DNA of 64,000 nt from Hallerella succinigenes (GCF_002797675.1 NZ_PGEX01000001.1:1736001-1800000); one strand, 5' to 3'; shown: positions 25,911-35,227, numbered from the stretch's first letter. The notes: a model not told the origin generated them from the letters alone. Numbers and translations: made by a program.

Positions 25911-27404
25911 TTATTCTTTCATCGTTCCTTTTTCGAGGAAATCGAGATGCATATTGAACGCTCGGTCAAGAGCGAACGGAATATGCTTTCCTTTCGAGGA
26001 CCGCATACTGTAATCTAAAAAATCATTGAGCTGTTGGCGATAGTCTGGATGTGCACAATTTTCAATTATTTTGTGCGCACGGGACACCGGATCGAGCCCG
26101 CGGAGGTCCGCTAGGCCTTGCTCCGTGACAAATATGTGGGTTTCGTGATCGGAGTGATCCAAATGTGTAACAAATGGAACAATCGTGCTGATCGCGCCAT
26201 TTTTTGCCGTCGACGGCGCCATGAAAAATCCGAGCAGACAATTTCTTGAAAAATCAGCGGATCCGCCGATTCCATTCATGATCGAAGAACCGCAAACGTG
26301 TGAAGAATTCACATTGCCGAAAATATCGCATTCGAGAGCCGTGTTCATGGAGATGACACCGAGGCGTCGGATGACTTCCGGATGGTTTGAAACTTCTTGC
26401 GAGCGGAGCACGAACTTCTTTTGAAGCGTAGCCGCGTTCTGCTTAAAATATTCGCGAGCGTCTGCGGAACACGTGAGAGCGGTGCCGCTTGCACCGACGA
26501 GTTTATCTGCTTTGATCAGCTCAAAGACCGCTTCCTGAATGACTTCGGTGAAGAGGCTCACCGGCTCTTGCAAGGAATCGCGCGCCATAGCGGTGAGCAC
26601 AGCGTTTGCCACGTTGCCGACGCCGCTCTGATAGGGAAGCCCTGCGGGAAGGCGTCCTTTTTTGCGTTCGTGCGCAAGGAATTCAAGAATCTGACCGCCG
26701 ATGTTTTTGGAAACTGCATCGGGTTCGGTAAACGGTCGGATGGTATCGCCTTGATTTGTGCGGACGATCGCCACGATCTTTTTCGGATCGACTTGGACGT
26801 AATCCTTTCCGCCGCGGTCCAGAACATTTACCACCGGAATCGGGTGCGTGTACGGGGGAAGTTCTGGCAGGTAGCAGTCGTGAATTCCGCAGAGTGCATC
26901 TCCGTAAATGGAATTCAGTTCCACGATGATGCGGTCTGCCATTCGCAAATATTCGACGGAATTTCCGCAGGACGTTGTAAAACGGATTTTTCCGTCAGAA
27001 GTCACTTCGCTCGCTTCGATGATCGCTGTCGTCGGGCGCGGCAAAGAGCCTGTGCGGACGAGATGCCCCATGATTCCGAGATGCGCATCGGTGTAGAAAA
27101 TTTCGCCGCGGTTGATCGCGGAACGCAAATCTGGATTGGACTGGTAAGGCGCTCTCCATTTGATTGCCTTGGCGCGGGCTAAGGCTCCGTCGCATTCGTC
27201 GCCAGTCGAGGCTCCAGAAAAAAGCGTAATCTGGAATGGTTTACCGTTTGCGTGTAAGCGTTCCGCCCTTTTGGCGAGAGCGGTGGGGACCGCTTTGGGA
27301 TAGCCTGCGAGAGTGAATCCGGAAACGCCAAGAACTTCTCCATCTTGAATCAGTTCTGCCGCTTCTTCTGCAGAAATTTCTTTGGAAACCAGGTCAGAAG
27401 TCAT
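25911..27404 (-). CDS. Acetyl-CoA hydrolase/transferase family (succinate or acetate CoA-transferase)
   Basis: 497 residues. It has both class I CoA-transferase halves, with NGIGGSADFSRN and the FVTEQGLADLRGLDP tail motif of the AarC/Cat1 group, in which succinyl-CoA:acetate CoA-transferases are common. It sits 62 bases upstream of the methylmalonyl-CoA decarboxylase operon, on the same strand. Charging succinate or recycling propionyl-CoA to supply that route is a reasonable inference. Its start overlaps the mutY stop by 11 bases. Confidence 0.9.
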   Translation of the reverse strand: MTSDLVSKEISAEEAAELIQDGEVLGVSGFTLAGYPKAVPTALAKRAERLHANGKPFQITLFSGASTGDECDGALARAKAIKWRAPYQSNPDLRSAINRGEIFYTDAHLGIMGHLVRTGSLPRPTTAIIEASEVTSDGKIRFTTSCGNSVEYLRMADRIIVELNSIYGDALCGIHDCYLPELPPYTHPIPVVNVLDRGGKDYVQVDPKKIVAIVRTNQGDTIRPFTEPDAVSKNIGGQILEFLAHERKKGRLPAGLPYQSGVGNVANAVLTAMARDSLQEPVSLFTEVIQEAVFELIKADKLVGASGTALTCSADAREYFKQNAATLQKKFVLRSQEVSNHPEVIRRLGVISMNTALECDIFGNVNSSHVCGSSIMNGIGGSADFSRNCLLGFFMAPSTAKNGAISTIVPFVTHLDHSDHETHIFVTEQGLADLRGLDPVSRAHKIIENCAHPDYRQQLNDFLDYSMRSSKGKHIPFALDRAFNMHLDFLEKGTMKE

Positions 27405-28450
27405 GCGTTAAAATTACGATTTTTTGCGCAAAACTGGAAATGATTTTTTGGGGAAGTTTCTGTTTTGAAATCCAAGAGCCTGGGAGCCCTTTATGGGATT
27501 TGGCTTCTACGCATAAAACGCGGCATTGGATTTTGTAACGGGTAATCGAATGTTCGACAGTTCCCATAAAAGCAAAGCGCTTGACGTTCTCCGGGGAAAT
27601 TACATTTTCGGCGATACCGGGGAAAATATTTTTGAACGCGTCCGCATATTCAAATATCGGAAATGTCAGCTGATTTTTGAGAAACGGCGATTGAGGCGAA
27701 GATTGCAGTAAAAAATTTCCTTTGGAATCGCAGATGGCGAGCGCAAAGCCGATCCAGGAAACGTACCGGGTTTGCTTTTGGGGCGGAAATGCCGTGGCGC
27801 GCCCGTTTTGAAAGGCTTTGCAAATTTTTTGAATGGGGCAACTTTCGCAAAGCGGATTTGTTTTTTTGCAAACGGTTCGCCCGAGTTCCATCAAAGCTTC
27901 ATTTGTAAGGAATGCGTCGCCTGCGTTTGCCCAGTTGTACGCTTCTTCCCAATAGGAATCTTTTGCCGCTTTATCCTTAGTCGGTAAAAAATCCCATTCG
28001 GAAAGGCGCGAAAAAACGCGGACGAGGTTTCCGTCTAAAATCGCTTCGTTCTGATGAAAGGCGAGGCTTAGAATAGCGCCTGCGGTGTATGCGCCGATTC
28101 CCGGGAGCGCTTCCAAGTCTTGGCGGTTGCTTGGAAACTTTCCGCCGTTTTGAACGACCTGTTTCGCGGTCTTGTGGATGTTTCTTGCGCGGCTGTAATA
28201 GCCGAGCCCTTGCCAGTGCAAAAGAACATCGTCTTCGCTTGCTCTTGCGAGCGCCTGCACGGTGGGAAAGTCTTGCATCCACTTTTTGTAGGCGGTTTGG
28301 ACAGCGGAAACCTGCGTCTGTTGCAGCATTGTTTCGCTGATCCAGACCGCATAGGGGTCGCGTTTAGAGAATAAGTCCAAGGGCCGCCAAGGAAACTCGG
28401 CGCGTTTTTTTTTGAACCATGCGCAGAGCGCCTTATTTGCCGTGGTAAGC
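27394..28450 (-). CDS. mutY: A/G-specific adenine DNA glycosylase MutY, start unresolved
   Basis: Removes adenine mispaired with 8-oxoguanine. Landmarks are SETMLQQTQV, the helix-hairpin-helix LPGIGAYTAGAI, catalytic Asp in ILDGNLVRV, and the [4Fe-4S] loop C-x6-C-x2-C-x5-C (CKKTNPLCESC..). The first in-frame start-like codon is TTG at 28380, but family-typical sequence continues upstream in the same frame (AWFKKKRAEFPWR, to about 28430). No ATG, GTG or TTG is available there before the frame runs into the preceding GT4 gene. An out-of-frame ATG at 28420 is followed by A9; loss of one A would put it in frame. Annotated extent is therefore approximate. Confidence 0.85.
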
Positions 28451-29842
28451 TTCGTGATAAACCTTTTTATAGAATTCCCACTGGGCTTTAGCAGCCTTTT
28501 CGAGGGTGTAGTCCTTGCTGCGGTTGTAAGCGTTTTCGCGAACCTTTTGGTAGGCGACTTCGTCGTGACGAAGGTTCATGCACTTTTCGAGTTCGGCGAG
28601 CCAAGCGGCGGTATCGTCTGCCGGGAGAACCTGTCCACAGCCTTTTTCGAACACGATATCCTGCGGGCCACCCTTATCGGTGACAATGGCGGGAGTGCCC
28701 GATGCGAGAGCTTCGACGACCACGTTTCCGAAGGTGTCCGTTGTGCTCGGGAACAGCAAAAAATCGGCGTCTGCGTAAAGGCCTGCGAGGGTTTCGCCGC
28801 CTTGAACGCCTGCAAAGTGGACTTCCGGAGCGCTAGCAAAATCTTTCTTGAGTTCTTCTAAGTACCAGCCGTCTCCGACGAACATTAGTTCGGCGTCGTC
28901 ATGCTTTTTGCGGAATTCCATCCACAGATTGCGAAGCAACGGAAGATTCTTTTCTTTAGAAATTCGACCGACGTAAACAAAGCGCACTTTCCCTTGAAGG
29001 TCCGAGAATTTTTCCCACGTGCCTTTGCCACGGAAGTCCGGACTGTAATTTTCGAGAGGAATGCCTCGACGGATGATTTCGATCTTGTCGAGCGGGACCT
29101 TGATGTCGTTGTGCAGAATGTTCTTGTAATCTTTACACGGGCTTACGACCGGACGGGTGAAGCCGTAGAAGATTTGCATCAGCATCAAAACGTAACGATA
29201 CATCCATTTCGCTTTGACAAGGGTCTTCGTATAAGTCGGGACGTCGGTACGGTAATGGCTGATCACCTTGATGCCTGCGATTTTGGCGCAGAAGGCGATC
29301 GCCCAAGCTCCCGGACTCGGCGTTTCCAGTTCGACGATATCGACCGGGTAACGTTTGAGCAAACGAAGGATCGGACGCACGTGTGGAATCGCAAGTTCGC
29401 TGTTTGCGTAACCGAGCTGTTCCATGCTAAAGACGCGCGGAAGCAAAATGACGTAGCCGTTTTCCACGACGCCACAGGGACGCGTGTTGAAAGCGCTGCC
29501 GACGAGGGCCGCCTTGTAACCGTGGCCGCGCATGTAGGTAATCACATGGCGCAAATTGTTCGCAATCCCATTGACTTCATCTAGATTGTCGGAATAGAAG
29601 GCGACTCGGATATCATCTTCGGCATGCTCTTTGCGTTTTTTCTTCAAAAAGAAACGGAGCTTGAGCAATTGCGGCAGATTGCGAAGGACTTGCCAGAATA
29701 CCACCGGTGGAATCATGCAAGTGCGAATGTTTCCAGGAGGCTGGTGTTTGAAAGAAAAGTATTCGGGGAACGTACTCGAAACAGTCCGGCCAAAAATCGG
29801 CGGGCGGGAATCGTAAGTGTTGTTCGAATCTTCAGTTACCAT
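28433..29842 (-). CDS. GT4 family glycosyltransferase (mannosyltransferase-like)
   Basis: 469 residues. After a roughly 70-residue N-terminal extension it shows VAFYSDNLDEVNGIANNLRHVI, the hallmark of the GT4 group that includes alpha-mannosyl- and sulfoquinovosyltransferases. This is followed by VELETPSPGAWAIAF, VRFVYVGRISKEKNLPLL, VHFAGVQGGETLAGLYADADFLLFPS and TDTFGNVVVEALASGTP (E-x7-E). It probably glycosylates a lipid or surface glycan at the inner membrane. Its 3' end overlaps the likely true start of mutY. Confidence 0.88.
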   Translation of the reverse strand: MVTEDSNNTYDSRPPIFGRTVSSTFPEYFSFKHQPPGNIRTCMIPPVVFWQVLRNLPQLLKLRFFLKKKRKEHAEDDIRVAFYSDNLDEVNGIANNLRHVITYMRGHGYKAALVGSAFNTRPCGVVENGYVILLPRVFSMEQLGYANSELAIPHVRPILRLLKRYPVDIVELETPSPGAWAIAFCAKIAGIKVISHYRTDVPTYTKTLVKAKWMYRYVLMLMQIFYGFTRPVVSPCKDYKNILHNDIKVPLDKIEIIRRGIPLENYSPDFRGKGTWEKFSDLQGKVRFVYVGRISKEKNLPLLRNLWMEFRKKHDDAELMFVGDGWYLEELKKDFASAPEVHFAGVQGGETLAGLYADADFLLFPSTTDTFGNVVVEALASGTPAIVTDKGGPQDIVFEKGCGQVLPADDTAAWLAELEKCMNLRHDEVAYQKVRENAYNRSKDYTLEKAAKAQWEFYKKVYHEAYHGK

Positions 29843-29882
29843 CGTACGTAAAATAATGCGAAAAAATCAAAAATGGGATGGG

Positions 29883-30665
29883 TTAAAGAGATTGCTTTTC
29901 GTGAACCTGTTCTTGGTTGAACGCAACGCAGTCCTCATAACGGGTTCCCGCTCCTCCAAAAATATCCAGGGAGCTACCGATGGTCAAGTCCACTCGTCCG
30001 CAGGAGATCTCCTTACAGCGGACTAAGTCGTCAATGCTTTTCGCTCCGCCTGCATAAGTGACAGAACGTGGACTTTTTTCGGCTAGAAAGCGGATCAGGT
30101 CTTCGTCCATGCCGCGTTCAAGGCCTTCGACGTCGGCTGCGTGAACGAGGAATTCGTCGCAGTATGCGCCGAGCTTTTGCAAAAGAGCTTCATTGACAAC
30201 GGCATCGGTAACAGTCTGCCAACGGTTCGTGGCGACGTTCCAACCGTTTTCGGTGCGGCGACAGCTTAAGTCCAGGACGAGATGTTCCTTGCCCACGGCT
30301 TTCGAAAGATGTTCGACCTTTTCCATTTCGAGGTGCGCTCCGTCAAAGACCCAGCTGGTGACGATCACATGGCTTGCGCCTGCATCGAGATATTCCTGGG
30401 CGTTATCTGGGTGGATGCCCCCGCCGACCTGGAGTCCGTTCGGGTATGCAGACAGGGCTTCCTTTGCTGCTTCTACGTTGCCCTTGCCGAGCATGATTAC
30501 GTGACCGCCTTTTAAGCCGTCTTTCTTGTAAAGGTTTGCGTAGTAAGATGGGGACTTTTCACTCACGAAGTTCGTCTTGGGAGTATCGCTGTCGGAAAGG
30601 GTTCCGCCGACGATCTGCTTGACTTTGCCTTGGTGAATGTCGATACAGGGACGAAAAAGGGTCAT
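29883..30665 (-). CDS. hisA: Phosphoribosylformimino-AICAR isomerase, eukaryote-type HisA
   Basis: Catalyses the Amadori rearrangement of ProFAR in histidine synthesis. 260 residues from ATG 30665. The sequence follows the plant/fungal HIS6 type closely: FRPCIDIHQGKVKQIVGG, GGHVIMLG, LQVGGGIHPDNA, VLDLSCRRTENGW, DEFLVHAADVEGLERGMDEDL, VTYAGGA and SSLDIFGG, rather than ordinary bacterial HisA. Its ATG lies one base past the stop of the lipocalin-like gene. No other his gene is nearby. Confidence 0.92.
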   Translation of the reverse strand: MTLFRPCIDIHQGKVKQIVGGTLSDSDTPKTNFVSEKSPSYYANLYKKDGLKGGHVIMLGKGNVEAAKEALSAYPNGLQVGGGIHPDNAQEYLDAGASHVIVTSWVFDGAHLEMEKVEHLSKAVGKEHLVLDLSCRRTENGWNVATNRWQTVTDAVVNEALLQKLGAYCDEFLVHAADVEGLERGMDEDLIRFLAEKSPRSVTYAGGAKSIDDLVRCKEISCGRVDLTIGSSLDIFGGAGTRYEDCVAFNQEQVHEKQSL

Positions 30666-30666
30666 A

Positions 30667-31707
30667 TTAGAATCCGGTAATGCTCCAGTCGTAAATGTAA
30701 CCGTCTGCGGCTTTGGAGCGTCCACGCCAGAAGAAAATTTCACCGCCGAGCATCACCTTGGTCGCCTTTTTGGCGAGCCAACCGTCAAAGTTTTCGAGCA
30801 TGGAGAACTTTTGACGCGGCTTCGACATGTCGAGGGTCAAAGTGTCTGCGGCATTTTGCCACGTGATTTGCAATGCGGTTTTTGGAAATTTAGAACCTTT
30901 ATACGGCTTTCCGTTTTCAAGGATGCTTTTCGGAAGCAAAACGTTCGATTTGTCGCCTTTCTTTTCAATTAGATAGCCAAAAGGGACTCCGTCTTCGTCG
31001 AGGGCGAGGCGTCCGGCGTATGCACCACGGGTCGCTTCGCTGACATTGAAGGCGCGTTCGGCGAGATCGGTCGGGTTGCCGGACTGCCAGGTGTGTTCGA
31101 GATAGCCGTAGCCTTGGACTTCGAGAGTATCGCTGTTGTGGGCGATTTTACCTTTGACGCGTCCGTAAGGAATGAGGACCGCGGCCCCGTAATAGCCATC
31201 GCCAATTTTCCATTTGCCGTCGCCCGGAACTTTGCCCTTGTTTGCACTGGTGAAGGTGATATCGAGCAGGAATTTGCCGAAATCTTCCTTGTTTGCAGTA
31301 AAGAGGACGCGGTGACCTTTTCCGGGAAGACCTTCCATGATGTATTCATCCTTGATGGAGATTTTGTTTTGGTCTTTGTACTCCTTGATACGTTCCAATG
31401 GATATTGGCGTCCAATGTTGGATTTTTTGCCTTTAAGATTAAAGAATGAAATGTCGCAACCGATTTTTTTTCCGGAAGCCGGAATGACTATGGTTGCATA
31501 ATTGACGTAGGCGCGGGTACCGTTGTCAAAGACAAATTGATACGTCCAAGCTTCGGTATTCTTTGCGGATTTGAGGTTTTTAGCGAAAAAATCCGATTTA
31601 TCGACGTTGCGAATGTTTGTCGAAGGCGCTTGGACGTCGGATGCAAAAGCGCAGAATGCCATTCCCGAAACAGTGAGAATGGAAAAAATGTTTTTTAAAA
31701 AGGCCAT
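30667..31707 (-). CDS. Secreted lipocalin-like protein (Svf1/CrtC-AttH type)
   Basis: 346 residues from ATG 31707. The signal peptide (FLKNIFSILTVSGMAFCAFA) is followed by a beta-rich protein with two probable lipocalin halves. Similarity to the Svf1/AttH/CrtC superfamily rests on YQFVFDNGTRAYVNY in the first half and VQGYGYLEHTWQ, before the second half. The name hydroxyneurosporene synthase sometimes given to relatives is not supported: no carotenoid genes are present. Co-transcribed with hisA but likely unrelated in function. Ligand unknown. Confidence 0.65.
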   Translation of the reverse strand: MAFLKNIFSILTVSGMAFCAFASDVQAPSTNIRNVDKSDFFAKNLKSAKNTEAWTYQFVFDNGTRAYVNYATIVIPASGKKIGCDISFFNLKGKKSNIGRQYPLERIKEYKDQNKISIKDEYIMEGLPGKGHRVLFTANKEDFGKFLLDITFTSANKGKVPGDGKWKIGDGYYGAAVLIPYGRVKGKIAHNSDTLEVQGYGYLEHTWQSGNPTDLAERAFNVSEATRGAYAGRLALDEDGVPFGYLIEKKGDKSNVLLPKSILENGKPYKGSKFPKTALQITWQNAADTLTLDMSKPRQKFSMLENFDGWLAKKATKVMLGGEIFFWRGRSKAADGYIYDWSITGF

Positions 31708-31788
31708 GCCCTTAACATAGAAATTTTGAACTATATTTGACACCTTATTTTATGCTGAATGCAAGTTCTATTCAACTAAGGAGGTCGT

Positions 31789-33045
31789 ATGAATTTGAAA
31801 TTGTTGGCTGGAGTAAGCGCCTTTGCGTTTGCTTCTGCATTTGCACAAGATGACTACTACGCAGAGGATCCGGCTCAGGAAGCCACTCCGGTTGCAGAAG
31901 CTCCGGCTGCGGAACCAGCTCCGTCTCCGTATGAAACGGAACCGGTGGCACAGGCTCCGGCTGCAGTGGCCCCGGCTACAGTAGCCCCGGCTCAGAATTC
32001 GAGCTCGCTCTTGGCTCAGCTTGACGTGCTTCGCGGTAACGCTTATAACTTCGTCGGTAGCGAACTCGCTGCAACGACGGTTGCCGATCAGTTGGATTAC
32101 CCGTACATGATGGCTCTAGGCCAGTTCTTGTATGTGGAACCGACTAACGCTCTCGGCTACGTCGCTTTCAATAAAGGTCTTACTTTCTACGGTGGTCTTG
32201 ATAATTCTTCTGCGGATGTCGGCCTCTTCACGGCCGGTATCGCTACGGCAGGCTTCGGTCTTGGTTTGGACATCGGTCTTTCCAAGAGCTTCGTGAGCGA
32301 TGGCGACGATGACGCTACCGTGGTGAATGCTGGTGACGATCTCGGCGTGACGTTTGCAATGCCTCTCGGCGCCTATGCTTTGAGCTTGGAAGCGGGCTGG
32401 CTTACGATCGATGACGAAGTATCGACGGACAATGTCGAAAATGATTACTGGGAACTCAGTTTGATTGCTCGCTTCACGAACTCTCCGAGCGCTACGACCC
32501 TCGGTTGGACGGCGGGTGCTTTGCTCCTCCGTCATGCTGAAACGACGGAAATGACGATGGCCGGTCAGTCTTCGACGAGCGCTTCCGGAAATAGCCGTGT
32601 GGAAATCGATCCGTACTTCAATCTTGCTGCACAGATTCTTGGCAATGATATGGCTCGTGTCATGATTGGTTCAAATAACACTCTCGGTATTCAAATTTAT
32701 GACGGCGGTGATGCTGGCATTAAGTCTCACACGGAATTCGGCCTTCAGCTCGAACCGAACATCTGGGCGGACTTTGCCCTGAACGAAAACTTCCTCTTCT
32801 TCGGTGGCGTGTCTCACAACGTTCTCCTCTTCGGTTACGAATCGGTGAAGTATGTGGATGGAGACAAGATTTCTGCAATCCAGCTTCACACGGAACGTAC
32901 CAGAGCACAGCTCGGTCTTCGCGCCCAATATAAGATGGTGGCTGTTGAAGCTAGCTTGACCAACGAAGTTTACACCAAGACGGTTGCTGCCATTTTCAAC
33001 GGCGACAATATTGTGGCTGATCTTGGCATCTTCCTCAACTTCTAA
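31789..33045 (+). CDS. Abundant-type outer-membrane beta-barrel protein with Ala/Pro-rich N-terminal linker
   Basis: 418 residues. A strong AAGGAGG ribosome site lies 5 bases before the ATG. Signal peptide (to about residue 19), then an acidic stretch and a roughly 45-residue Ala/Pro/Glu linker. This is followed by a repetitive barrel-like domain rich in Gly and aromatic residues that ends in LGIFLNF (terminal Phe). The linker could span or bind peptidoglycan, as in OmpA-like proteins, but no OmpA domain is seen. A 47-residue lipoprotein follows 17 bases downstream. Confidence 0.72.
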   Translation: MNLKLLAGVSAFAFASAFAQDDYYAEDPAQEATPVAEAPAAEPAPSPYETEPVAQAPAAVAPATVAPAQNSSSLLAQLDVLRGNAYNFVGSELAATTVADQLDYPYMMALGQFLYVEPTNALGYVAFNKGLTFYGGLDNSSADVGLFTAGIATAGFGLGLDIGLSKSFVSDGDDDATVVNAGDDLGVTFAMPLGAYALSLEAGWLTIDDEVSTDNVENDYWELSLIARFTNSPSATTLGWTAGALLLRHAETTEMTMAGQSSTSASGNSRVEIDPYFNLAAQILGNDMARVMIGSNNTLGIQIYDGGDAGIKSHTEFGLQLEPNIWADFALNENFLFFGGVSHNVLLFGYESVKYVDGDKISAIQLHTERTRAQLGLRAQYKMVAVEASLTNEVYTKTVAAIFNGDNIVADLGIFLNF

Positions 33046-33062
33046 TTTAAGGAGAATGAACA

Positions 33063-33206
33063 ATGAAAAAGACTTGGATCGTTTTGATGTCTATGCTTTT
33101 CGTTTCCTTCGCCCTCGTTGCTTGCAGTGCGGATAATGTTTCTGGCAACTGCGATAGTGGCATTGTGGACAACTCGCTTTTCGTGACCGACTCTGAAGGA
33201 GAATAA
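33063..33206 (+). CDS. 47-residue lipoprotein
   Basis: A complete small gene with its own ribosome site (AAGGAG, 7 bases before the ATG). The product begins MKKTWIVLMSMLFVSFALVA, followed directly by the lipobox Cys (LVAC), leaving a mature peptide of only about 27 residues with one more Cys and an acidic tail. It lies between the barrel-protein gene and a terminator, so the two are probably one transcript. Function unknown. Confidence 0.72.
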   Translation: MKKTWIVLMSMLFVSFALVACSADNVSGNCDSGIVDNSLFVTDSEGE

Positions 33207-33224
33207 ACTTTTTTCAGTGGAAAC

Positions 33225-33258
33225 TAAAAAGGAGTCCTCTTTCGAGGGCTCCTTTTTA
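33225..33258. terminator. Bidirectional terminator between convergent operons
   Basis: AAAAGGAG-CCTC and GAGG-CTCCTTTT form a stem of about 12 pairs with loop TTTC. An A-run on the left and a T-run on the right let it serve both the barrel/lipoprotein transcript and the GH5 operon. Confidence 0.85.
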
Positions 33259-33276
33259 TTGGGGATCATGTGAAAT

Positions 33277-35169
33277 TTAACGGATCGAAATCGCGGCCTG
33301 CTTGCTTCCGATGCGAAGAATATACTTGCCGGAGTTTGCGACGTTCAGGTTCAGGCTTGAACCGTTTGTGCGGCCACTTGCCATAACTTGTCCGAGCATG
33401 TTCGAGAGCATGTACAGACTGCCGTTTTCAATCCCGCTCACGGCGATGTTCTTGCCCTGTACGGAAACGTTCAGCGGGGAAGCCTTGGTGGCGATTTTCG
33501 GGAGTGCGGTCGTCGTATCGATTTCGACCGGGCTGTAACCCGAAACTTCTTCTTCGCACTTCAGGTCTTCAATCCAGAGTGAAGTGTCAAAGAAGTCGTT
33601 CGTGACCACAAAGCGGAATGCGGTAGCGGCTTCCAAAACCGGAACTGTCGGAATGCCTGTCTGCCAACCGTTGCTTGTCATCCAGCCGAGATCGACGTGA
33701 ACGGTTTCCCATTCCGGAGCGTACGGCATTTCGACGAATGGATAGTCCCAAACTCCTACGCCGAAGTAATCAACGCTTGCGTTCCAGTCGTAGTAAAGGG
33801 TGAATTGGTGGTTTGCGCCTTTGTACTTGTAACTCACCATCTTGCAGTTCGAAAGATCGACGCCTGCGCCGAAGGTGTATTCCGCACGAATGTAGGGCGC
33901 ATAATCAAAGCCTGTGCCGACCGTGTCGAGAATCATGTTGTCCATTTTGACCGTGGTCGCGGTGGAATTGTTAGTGAATGTGGAGTTGCCCTTTTCGCCT
34001 TGTTCGTCGCCGTAGTCGTCAATGTCGCTAGTGGCGCTCCAAGTTCCCGAAATAGCACTAGAAGTGCCGTAGGTGACGGAGCCGGGCAGGTTGTCGGTAA
34101 TGGATGTTTCCCAGTTCACGTTCTTGGTGTATGTCGTTTTGGGCGGAAGAATATTTGCCTTGATGTAGTTGTCGACGTCGTTGTCTTCGAGATAAGGTTT
34201 TTCTACATCCCACTTGGCGGTCGAAAGTTTTTTCTCGTTGACCCAAGAAAGGAAACTTTCGAGCTGAGTCTTGTAAGAAGCGTTCGTGAAAATGTCGTCG
34301 ATGCCGCCCCATTCCGTGACGAAGATGCTCAAACCGTTTGCCATGGCGGTGTTTGAACTTGCAATGTGGCTTGCGGTCTGGTGCAGGTTTGCGTAGAAGT
34401 GATAGGTGTAGGCGACATTTTTATCTTGGACCGGATTTGAAATCGCTTCGCCTGCCATCGAAGACCAGGTCGGCGTTCCGATGACGACAAGGTTGTTTGA
34501 GTATTTACGAATTTCGGTGAGGACACTGTCGGCATAAGCCTTGAGATCGTCCCAGCTTTCGCTGACCGGTTCGTTGTAGATTTCAAAAATCACATGCGGA
34601 TATTTGCCGTAGCGTTCTGCCATACGGCCGAAGAATGCGGCTGCGTCGGCTGCACTGAAGCAGGTCTTGTTGTCGTTGAATTCATACTTCGGCTTTTCGT
34701 TTGGGTGAATGCAGTTGAAGTAGCCGCCTTCACTGTGCCAGTCGATTAAAACGTAAACATCGTTTGCAATTGCAGCCTGCACGACCGTATCCATTTGAGA
34801 TTCAAAATATTCCGGGCGGGTCATATAACTGCCGTGGCCCCAAGGCGGGACAATGCCCATCGCAGAACGAATGAGTTCTACGTTCCAGGATCCGACGAGA
34901 GTGTCGATAAAGGAATGCCCATAGAAACTCGAACCGTACGGCCAATACTGGCTCCAGGTAAGGCTCATGCCGCGGACCTGAACTTCTTTACCGTCCACGA
35001 CGCCATCGACGGAACCGTAGATACGGCCTTCGCCAGCGGCGTTTGTGCCGGTTTGCAGTGCGCCGTACTGGCTCACAGGTCCGACACGAGTCGGTTGAAT
35101 CGTTGCAAAGGCACTGCTTGCGAGTGCGAATGCGCAAAGGGCTGTTACAGCCTTCATCGTCTTTTTCAT
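33277..35169 (-). CDS. Secreted GH5 endoglucanase with carbohydrate-binding region and C-terminal sorting-like domain
   Basis: 630 residues from ATG 35169. Signal peptide to about residue 22. The GH5 catalytic domain runs to about residue 330, with VLIDWHSEGG, acid/base Glu200 in IYNEP and nucleophile Glu286 in FVTEWGG. A beta-sandwich segment (about 375-555, with WSATSDIDDYGDEQGEKGN and a late LWIEDLKCE) looks like a CBM11/CBM30-type module. The last 65 residues (LNVSVQGKNIAVSGI...YILRIGSKQAAISIR) resemble the type IX-like secretion/anchoring tail of Fibrobacter cellulases. Third gene of an operon with TIGR02147 and a lipoprotein. Confidence 0.9.
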   Translation of the reverse strand: MKKTMKAVTALCAFALASSAFATIQPTRVGPVSQYGALQTGTNAAGEGRIYGSVDGVVDGKEVQVRGMSLTWSQYWPYGSSFYGHSFIDTLVGSWNVELIRSAMGIVPPWGHGSYMTRPEYFESQMDTVVQAAIANDVYVLIDWHSEGGYFNCIHPNEKPKYEFNDNKTCFSAADAAAFFGRMAERYGKYPHVIFEIYNEPVSESWDDLKAYADSVLTEIRKYSNNLVVIGTPTWSSMAGEAISNPVQDKNVAYTYHFYANLHQTASHIASSNTAMANGLSIFVTEWGGIDDIFTNASYKTQLESFLSWVNEKKLSTAKWDVEKPYLEDNDVDNYIKANILPPKTTYTKNVNWETSITDNLPGSVTYGTSSAISGTWSATSDIDDYGDEQGEKGNSTFTNNSTATTVKMDNMILDTVGTGFDYAPYIRAEYTFGAGVDLSNCKMVSYKYKGANHQFTLYYDWNASVDYFGVGVWDYPFVEMPYAPEWETVHVDLGWMTSNGWQTGIPTVPVLEAATAFRFVVTNDFFDTSLWIEDLKCEEEVSGYSPVEIDTTTALPKIATKASPLNVSVQGKNIAVSGIENGSLYMLSNMLGQVMASGRTNGSSLNLNVANSGKYILRIGSKQAAISIR

Positions 35170-35227
35170 TGTACCTCTCTCCGAGTCATAAATGGCTCCT
35201 GTTTTTTTTCGTCGCAAATTCAAAGGC

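Noticed and set aside
30667-31707. Hydroxyneurosporene synthase / carotenoid enzyme
   Set aside because: Similarity is only to the lipocalin-like fold shared with CrtC; there are no carotenoid genes in the window.
31737-31756. TTGACA with TATGCT before the barrel-protein gene
   Set aside because: The spacing is only 8 bases, too short for a standard promoter.
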